From positions 58,377,091 to 58,441,090 of the forward strand of contig NC_067195.1 in NCBI RefSeq assembly GCF_000699445.3: a DNA stretch of 64,000 nucleotides, read 5' to 3'. Positions 60,001-64,000 of the stretch are shown here, piece by piece. Each line of letters starts with the position of its first letter. The first letter of the stretch is position 1. The notes below the pieces were generated by a model. It saw only the letters and a list, made by a program, of their open reading frames with translations, made no database searches and was not told where the DNA came from. Both the position numbers and the translations under genes were made by a program. This DNA comes from Schistosoma haematobium (Eukaryota; Platyhelminthes; Trematoda; Strigeidida; Schistosomatidae).

Positions 60001-62219
60001 AGCCGGCATCTAACGGTGTTCATGTTTAATTTCAAATAATCCACGAAATTGTGCCATCATCCACCATTGTCTTCAGTGAGTTACTACCTCACAATAGCCT
60101 TGGTTGAACTCTACTAGTCATGGCTTCTCACTAGAACTTTGTCCAGTGCTTCCAGGTTTCCCATGATGGTCTAGCTTTGGTCGACTCATGCATTCATCTA
60201 TTAAATTACTATAATCGTCACAAAACCCCTTTCTGAAATCTAATAACTGAGAACTTTCTTGAATGAATGAATGGTTCATTAAACTGTCTGTATTCACTTA
60301 ATACTAAATTTTATTAAAAAGGATTGAATAGACAAAGCTTTAATTTTAATTACTGGTAAGGTTTATGATCTTGAATAATTTATTGTAATAATTTGTTGAC
60401 CTTACTTGTATTACACCTCCACCGATTCCGCTACTATGCAAAAATGTATCAGGTAGATTTAAAAGCTTTCCAATCCAGTCACACATCAAGATTTCCAATT
60501 CTGTAATTGCAGGGCTTGCAACCTCAAAGAAAATATAAAATGGGAGCAAACCACTTAAAATAAAGAAGACTCTAATTCATTCATTATTAATTCATTTGAT
60601 TCATTTAGTATGCAATAGGTGAATAAGAACTGTAACTCCAAGTCTTCAGAATTAACATTTTTTTATTTCAGAATGAGTTTTGTGGATACTATAGTAGTTT
60701 CACTGGTTGACATTATGAGTCAGTTGAATCTAGACCACCATGGAAAACCTGGCTTTCCACGGTGGTCTAGATTCAACTGACTCATAATGTCAACCATTGA
60801 AATATTTTATATTGTTTTATTGAAATAGTTAGTGGGATTTTACATAATTTACTTATATATGCTCTAATCCAACTTATTCTGGTGTTAAACTATTCATACA
60901 ACTTTCAGGTTGCTTGTTTAATAGATGTTTTATCTACCTACCGCGTTCTGATGTGATTTTTAAAGTATATCTAACTTTTGTTTACCATTAAGAATGATCT
61001 ATGATGTTATAGTTTAGTTAAATTGTTTACTTTCAAACAATAAGTTAACAGCATTCATTTATTCTGAATAGATTTTGCAAAAGGGAAACGAACACTCAAA
61101 AATATAAATTATTTTATTACTGTTTTTTTTTTGTTCTCCTTAATAAGAGTAAATCTATAATTTCCGAAATTCTAGACACCTTTATTAGGATTAACACAGT
61201 TTTAACTTTTAACACAACATTACACACAACTTCATGTATGTGTTTAGCTTTCATGTAGATCACTTTATTAGATCAAACTATAAGAATTCACTTCGAAATT
61301 TAAGACAGTGTATGAATTAATAATCGCCCAGAGTAGTTATAAGCAATAGATTTCAGTGGCTATTTAACGTTGACATATTTATGATCTATACTAACTTAAA
61401 ATATATATTAGTAATACAATGCAAATGTAAGGAACGATGTAGGAAATTATTTGTGAATAGATTGATAAATCATATTATACTTTTACTCAAAAAACATAAC
61501 ACATAATACCTTCTTACCCATGAAAATCCATTACAACCTAGTGCCGTAGATAACATATCAGCCATGATTGATGGTACTGAATTCGCTGCCGGAAAATAAG
61601 CATGAAATTGAGGATGTTGCCAGTGAGTCAGCTTTTATAAGGAATTACAAAAAGGAAAGGAATAAATTTCATAAATTTAAAGATTACCATTAAATCATTT
61701 TTGAGAAATGTGAATAGATTGTAGCTTAAGTTCATTTAAGGTGTATCACTTTTCTACACATTCTAGCCTTCATATTTTTGATACTTTACCATATATTGAA
61801 TTTCACGTCTCAATGATAAGATTTTCTATTCACTTAAGAGTATCTGAGATACTAATTGTGAAATTTCACTATTCAATATATATTCTAATGATGTTCTTTT
61901 TTTAAAAACAGAATTACTTTATGAAGAATCAGTTATAAACTTATTTAATAAAACAAAAATCAAAGAATTGATCCTTAAATATATACATATACTGCTATTG
62001 ATATTGATTAAAACTTACACCGGGTAAAATAAACTTTTTCACATCGTCAAATATATTCATCCATGTATCTGATTGTTCAGGTGGTTGATTAGGTATTAAA
62101 TGTTTTAAATAACCAGGTTCCACATTTGGTAAAACAGGATATTGACGTATAGTTTGTAAATAATTTGATATAAAATCAATCATTTGTTTACCCCAATAAG
62201 TGAAGTCGTTGGAATCCAT
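42375..62219 (-). CDS. PLP-dependent aromatic L-amino-acid decarboxylase (AADC / tyrosine decarboxylase type), multi-exon
   Basis: Exons in gene order: 62219-62019, 61631-61518, 60522-60406, 59098-58952, 57866-57756, 56202-56170 (33 nt), 54290-54129, 52541-52474, [one not found], 47740-47642, 46687-46586 and 42599-42375. Junctions are GT-AG and phases agree up to the gap. The family decarboxylates aromatic amino acids to amines (serotonin, dopamine, tyramine) in the cytosol of neurons. Seen: [51 protein letters not shown] (cofactor-stacking His), [11 protein letters not shown], and HVDAAYAG with the Asp that contacts the pyridine nitrogen. The HWQHP..HAYFP signature resembles invertebrate tyrosine decarboxylases more than vertebrate DDC, so the substrate is open. 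The last exon reads to TAA at 42375, but a GTGAGT donor at 42410-42405 could splice out the final 11 codons. The C-terminal third is clearly less conserved than the N-terminal two thirds. Confidence 0.85.
42724..43085 (-). pseudogene. Penelope-like element, decayed C-terminal fragment
   Basis: On the minus strand it matches the 3' part of the copy at 51276-52330: (G)[41 protein letters not shown], then the hammerhead-like end (42788-42746) and PSSSE. Stops and frameshifts are frequent. It lies between the last two decarboxylase exons found. Confidence 0.75.
42746..42788 (-). ncRNA. second hammerhead-like core in the Penelope fragment
   Basis: Same order as at 52227-52270: TTGTG, CTGATGA, a TCGTTC-AGAA-GAACGA hairpin, GAAAGCTC, then TACGA (one G-C pair of stem I weakened to a wobble). 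The core is unchanged although the surrounding coding frame is wrecked. Confidence 0.5.
43545..43838 (+). repeat. ~290-bp interspersed repeat, copy 2
   Basis: Begins TGTGGTGTGTGCTACTGATGTCGACAGATATAAG and ends CTCACTTGTGTTCTCCTTCACTACAAT. It aligns over its full length with 53190-53475. Confidence 0.75.
43840..44988. other. decarboxylase intron, no feature
   Basis: AT-rich intronic sequence without recognisable elements. Confidence 0.5.
44989..45032. repeat. (AT)n microsatellite
   Basis: An uninterrupted run of alternating A and T of about 42 bases, inside a decarboxylase intron. Confidence 0.95.
45372..45535 (-). mobile_element. Sm-alpha-type retroposon, truncated
   Basis: Minus strand: GCACTG, CTGAGGA, GTCC-loop-GGAC, GAAAC, then CAGTGA, followed by the family tail TCTATCTTCAATTGACTC. 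The hammerhead (45494-45449) is complete except for a C-to-A-type mismatch in the second pair of stem III and one base in stem I. The tRNA-like head is missing. Confidence 0.75.
46153..46309. mobile_element. insertion of only the SR2 5' leader, with 17-bp target-site duplications
   Basis: The 123 bp 46170-46292 (CTCCGCCTG ... CGCTAACCAG) match the first ~120 bp of the full-length SR2-like element (31544 downward on the minus strand). They are flanked by perfect copies of AAATTCAATTCATCTAA (46153-46169 and 46293-46309). No LINE 3' end or tail is present. See findings. Confidence 0.85.
46367..46418. repeat. (AAT)n microsatellite
   Basis: Imperfect ATA/AAT trinucleotide run in a decarboxylase intron. 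Confidence 0.9.
46795..46912 (-). mobile_element. decayed Sm-alpha-type retroposon
   Basis: A weak minus-strand match to the unit (GGGATTTCTCAGTGGTGCA.. and a T-arm-like GATCGAACCTAG, then TCTAGTCTAGTGG). No working hammerhead core remains. Confidence 0.45.
47845..48267 (+). repeat. solo LTR (gypsy-type) with near-perfect 5-bp target duplication
   Basis: 423 bp, TGTTGGGGATG...AACACAGCA. Flanks are ATTAC (47840-47844) and GTTAC (48268-48272), four of five bases equal. It is almost identical to 40487-40909. No internal sequence on either side, so it is a product of LTR-LTR recombination. Confidence 0.85.
48268..49479. other. decarboxylase intron, no clear feature
   Basis: AT-rich. One short minus-strand frame (48410-48219) has an [16 protein letters not shown] stretch faintly like a LINE reverse transcriptase; too little to call. 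The missing decarboxylase exon should lie between 47743 and 52473, but none of this sequence matches it convincingly. Confidence 0.45.
49480..49576 (-). mobile_element. truncated Sm-alpha-type retroposon fused to an RTE fragment
   Basis: The tail and half the hammerhead region on the minus strand (TTGAGTTCATGAGTC, CACTGGATGGCCGTTTCGTCC) are followed without a gap by family A RTE sequence. An open frame (49519-49956) runs through the junction. Confidence 0.65.
49577..50390 (+). pseudogene. family A RTE 3' fragment (RT C-terminus plus 3' end)
   Basis: Contains [34 protein letters not shown] and [29 protein letters not shown], colinear with the copy at 25641-26321. Its 3' end (GTGGCGCATAATTATTTTGGTATTCC..ACCAATAAAAG, about 50323-50375) corresponds to the RTE 3' terminus. 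The part 49590-50165 is practically identical to 16885-16330 reversed. Confidence 0.75.
50391..50697 (+). repeat. ~307-bp segment duplicated from/at 13366-13672
   Basis: Second copy of the UBXN4 intron 3 segment, same orientation, with few differences. It sits immediately after the RTE fragment. Confidence 0.8.
51276..52330 (+). mobile_element. Penelope-like element, 5'-truncated, with GIY-YIG endonuclease
   Basis: An open frame of 346 codons (51280-52320) starts inside the reverse transcriptase thumb: [50 protein letters not shown]. The GIY-YIG endonuclease follows: [27 protein letters not shown] (catalytic Arg region), [14 protein letters not shown], and REFLEAWHL (catalytic Glu). A Lys/Asn/Gln-rich tail ends [23 protein letters not shown]. 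Cercyon is the Penelope-like family named from S. mansoni; assignment is tentative. The endonuclease looks intact, but most of the RT is absent. Confidence 0.88.
52227..52270 (+). ncRNA. hammerhead ribozyme-like motif inside the Penelope ORF
   Basis: Stem I TTGTG (52227-52231) pairs with CACGA (52266-52270; one wobble). Core CTGATGA (52232-52238); stem II TCGTTC-AGAA-GAACGA (52241-52256); GAAA (52258-52261); a minimal stem III AGCT; predicted cleavage after GCTC at 52265. Penelope-like elements in several phyla are known to carry such minimal-stem-III hammerheads. Oddity: two bases precede and one follows stem II, so the usual 10.1-11.1 pair is not formed. Confidence 0.6.
52474..52541 (-). 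CDS. decarboxylase exon carrying the PLP-binding lysine (diverged)
   Basis: This 68-nt exon has a strong pyrimidine tract and CAG acceptor on its 5' side and a GTTAGT donor. It encodes [23 protein letters not shown]. The family consensus here is roughly FNFNPHKW.LVNFDCS.MW, so the Schiff-base lysine is present, but the almost invariant His before it is Asn and several neighbours differ. Phase 0 at entry joins properly to the exon ending at 54129. It exits in phase 2, so a following exon of length 1 mod 3 is required before the exon at 47740; I could not find it. It lies next to a Penelope-like insertion (51276-52330). Confidence 0.7.
52542..53189. other. decarboxylase intron, no feature
   Basis: AT-rich; a 66-codon frame (52657-52857) is unrecognised. 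Confidence 0.45.
53190..53475 (+). repeat. ~285-bp interspersed repeat, copy 3
   Basis: Starts GTGTGGTGTGTGCTACTGATGTCGCAG and ends CCCACTTGTGTTCTCGCTCATTACAAT. Full-length match to 43545-43838 with scattered substitutions. Confidence 0.75.
54291..56169 (-). other. decarboxylase intron
   Basis: No repeats or genes recognised. The short frames at 55944-56254 are AT-driven. Confidence 0.55.
56170..56202 (-). CDS. 33-nt microexon of the decarboxylase
   Basis: The microexon encodes 11 residues ([11 protein letters not shown]) that link the exon ending ..LQRAIK to the exon beginning MCATLGTT. It is bounded by a TTTTCAG acceptor and a GTAAGT donor. The peptide matches the family segment before the ATLGTT motif, so the exon is needed for a continuous fold. 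Confidence 0.85.
56690..57430 (+). pseudogene. SR2-like RTE 3' fragment
   Basis: Plus-strand remnants of the RT C-terminal region: [17 protein letters not shown] start, [53 protein letters not shown] and [12 protein letters not shown], ending with a GTAAGTAAATAAGT tail (about 57403-57442). It is colinear with 28340-29100 of the full-length element. Heavily mutated and 5'-truncated. Confidence 0.7.
57867..58951 (-). other. decarboxylase intron
   Basis: No recognisable element. Confidence 0.55.
59828..60235. mobile_element. Sm-alpha-type retroposon, rearranged
   Basis: The left part is on the minus strand: a tRNA-like head is readable as GCCGGCTCAGTGGCCTAGAG..., then GGGTCCCATGTTCGAATCCTG and CATCCACGATCCCG. 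Its hammerhead region is degraded. From about 60140 the family tail is on the plus strand (CAGTGCTTCCAGGTTTCCC..GGTCTAGC). This indicates an inverted or twice-hit unit. Confidence 0.7.
60697..60800. repeat. perfect fold-back of the Sm-alpha tail
   Basis: Left arm 60705-60746 and right arm 60754-60795 are reverse complements with one mismatch over 42 bp, separated by only 7 bases. The arms are the retroposon tail (GTCTAGATTCAACTGACTC). No hammerhead or head is present. Confidence 0.85.
60796..61517 (-). other. decarboxylase intron
   Basis: No recognisable element. Confidence 0.55.
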
Positions 62220-62414
62220 TTTTGTTGATATACTTACATATCAGATTAACTATTACAGAAAATAAAAGTAATAATAATTATATATAATATCTAAAGCTCA
62301 TATTCTGATATGACGCGTATAACTTAAGCGCTTGAACGCTAGAACCCTTCCAAGTCATAATGAAAAGACAGAAGGCTACTGAAAGGAATGTTATTCCAAA
62401 CAGTGTCAACGACC

Positions 62415-62620
62415 CTAGTCGAAAATAAACTCATTTATATATTGATTGTACACACACTTTAATAATTGGGATGAAATCACATACTGAGCATAGTTCATGT
62501 CAATTAAGTATAAGAATATCGTATATTATACAGAATAAAATATCATAAGAGGAAAGAAAACAAATACTATACTGAATGTTGAACAAGCTCATAATTATTA
62601 AATCAATCGAATTTTGAATT
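62415..62620 (-). mobile_element. gypsy 3'-end/LTR-like fragment
   Basis: Matches 35690-35960 (ATTTATATATTGATTGTACAC, ATAGTTCATGTCAATT, AAGAATATCGTATATTATAC, CAGAATAAAATATCA). It is an isolated copy of the 3'-end type carried by the gypsy relic, just upstream of the decarboxylase start codon. It could supply promoter or poly(A) signals there. Confidence 0.65.
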
Positions 62621-62693
62621 TTCTTTCCATCCTATAATATATATACTATTTACGATTGTGAATGACTAAAAACTATTTGAATACGAATTTTAA

Positions 62694-63245
62694 TAGTTGA
62701 GATCGTGAGTCAACTGAAGCTAAACCACCATGGAAAACTCCAAAACACTAAAAGTCCGTTTCGTCCTATTGTCGGACTCCTCAGCAATACACATCCACAA
62801 TCCCGACTCTCGCGAGATTCAGATCCACGAACTATCATTCTCGCACGCGAGCGCCTAACCACTACATCACTGAGCCAGCAGGCATCCAACGGTGTTAATG
62901 TCTAACTTCAACTGATCCACGAAATTGGACGACACATCCACCATTGTTATCTGTGAGTTACTATTTGACAACAGACTCGGTTGGACTCCACTGATCACTG
63001 CTTCTCACTAGGACTCCAGGAAATACCTCTTGGAGACCGTCGCTAGTGAGCATATGTTGAGAGTGGCAGGTCCTGGGTTCGAAACTCGCGAGAGTCGGGA
63101 TTATGGATACGCACTACTGAGGAGTCCCGCAGTTGGACGAAATGGCCGTCCAGTGCTTCCAGGTTTTCCATAGTGGTCTAGCTGCAATTGACTCATGATT
63201 TCAACTATTAAAATTAATATAATATCCACAAAACCCCTTCTGATA
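62694..63245. mobile_element. two Sm-alpha-type retroposons, head to head
   Basis: Minus-strand unit (62694-about 62990; CTGAGGA and GAAA present but stem III broken) followed by a plus-strand unit ending at 63245. The plus unit has a B-box-like GGTTCGAAACTC and a nearly complete hammerhead (63111-63156): CTGAGGA, GTCC-loop-GGAC, GAAA, TGGCCGTC, CAGTGC. Only the base pair next to the core in stem I is lost (A-C). Confidence 0.8.
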
Positions 63246-64000
63246 TTTGAATATAGTTATAAGTTTTTATAATTAAATCTATTGTAACTACTTAAAAGTC
63301 AATGTTTAAATTTCCAGAGAGAATAATTTCATGAATGACAATAAACTTGAATAATTACTAATTGTTCATTTAAAATTCTGTTTAATTGTATTGTTTTCTA
63401 ATAGAGAAAATCTTAATCTTGTTTATTGGTTTGAATAAATTAATAAGACAAACGATTTCTAGAGTTTACGAGATTCTTTTAGATACTTTTAGTTGTATTG
63501 TTCATTGATATAACAGATTGATACAAACAATTATTTGAATTTCTCATGTACAATTGTAACTTTATTGGTTACATTGTAAGTATTGGTATACAATCAATCA
63601 TGACCCCTTACATCTGTATATTTCCCATAAATCTATATTTTCGTCTATATGTACAAGGCGAACTATATAAGCTGATAAATAAACTTATTTTTAGTAAGTT
63701 GGATGGTAATGTCTCACTGCATCCATCCATCATCATCCCTCCACTGATTTCTATGTATCAAATATATGCTTTCGTTATCATTAATACGATTTAGTTATGT
63801 ATAAGAAGTTAATTAAGGAGCTACATTTTATCATCGTTATTAAATGGAATCAATTAGCAAAGCGATAAAGCTTAATATGAGAAAATTATTCTCAGATAAT
63901 TAAAATAACCCATAGTGTCATTGAATAAGAAAAAGAGAATTCATCGAAGAAAATTTTCTTTTCGACGAAATCATTTACTTAAGCTGTACATTCGTATATA
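63246..64000. other. right end of window, no feature
   Basis: AT-rich 5' flank of the decarboxylase gene. An 82-codon hydrophobic frame (63546-63794) is unrecognised. Confidence 0.45.

Noticed and set aside
63546..63794. 82-codon frame near the right end
   Set aside because: AT-driven composition, no motif and no splice context.

Overview
This window looks like nuclear genomic DNA of a parasitic flatworm, almost certainly Schistosoma; the species cannot be fixed from the sequence alone. Three things point there: hammerhead-bearing tRNA-derived retroposons of the Sm-alpha type, RTE-clade elements of the SR2 type, and two spliced metazoan genes, one of which begins with a 38-nt intron of the kind schistosomes use near gene 5' ends. 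The window is AT-rich and about half mobile-element debris. No operons, CRISPR arrays, rRNA or functional tRNA genes were seen.

Two host genes can be assembled exon by exon. (1) Plus strand, 9572-34243: a nine-exon UBXN4 (UBX domain protein 4, erasin) homologue of 486 codons. All exon phases agree, and its large introns hold most of the LINE copies. (2) Minus strand, 62219 down to about 42375: a PLP-dependent group II aromatic amino-acid decarboxylase (AADC/tyrosine decarboxylase type). Eleven exons were found and one expected exon was not. The exon carrying the catalytic lysine is unusually diverged.

Mobile elements, left to right: a degraded SR2-like RTE (1420-3480, -); a nearly complete but dead CR1-clade LINE (about 4950-9290, -); a short non-autonomous retroposon with target-site duplications (15244-15779); a degraded RTE copy ('family A', 16330-17746 and 22300-22700, -) split by a chimeric RTE with 12-bp duplications (17747-22299, +); Sm-alpha retroposons with an apparently intact hammerhead (about 23985-24548); another family A copy (25038-27590, -); a full-length SR2-like element with 12-bp duplications (28329-31544, -); an LTR relic (34873-35283, -); an SR2-like fragment (35400-38150, -) split by a Ty3/gypsy relic with GTATT duplications (35496-37368, -); an integrase tail plus 3' LTR (40110-40909) and a solo LTR of the same family (47845-48267); two Penelope-like fragments (42724-43085, - and 51276-52330, +); a 123-bp insertion of only the SR2 5' leader with 17-bp duplications (46170-46292); a composite duplicated block (49480-50700); another SR2-like fragment (56690-57430, +); and more Sm-alpha units as inverted dimers and fold-backs (59828-60235, 60697-60800, 62694-63245).

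The most interesting points are the hammerhead core inside the coding end of the Penelope-like element, the 5'-leader-only retroposition, the mosaic RTE, the gypsy relic with two unlike LTRs, and the altered PLP-lysine exon of the decarboxylase.
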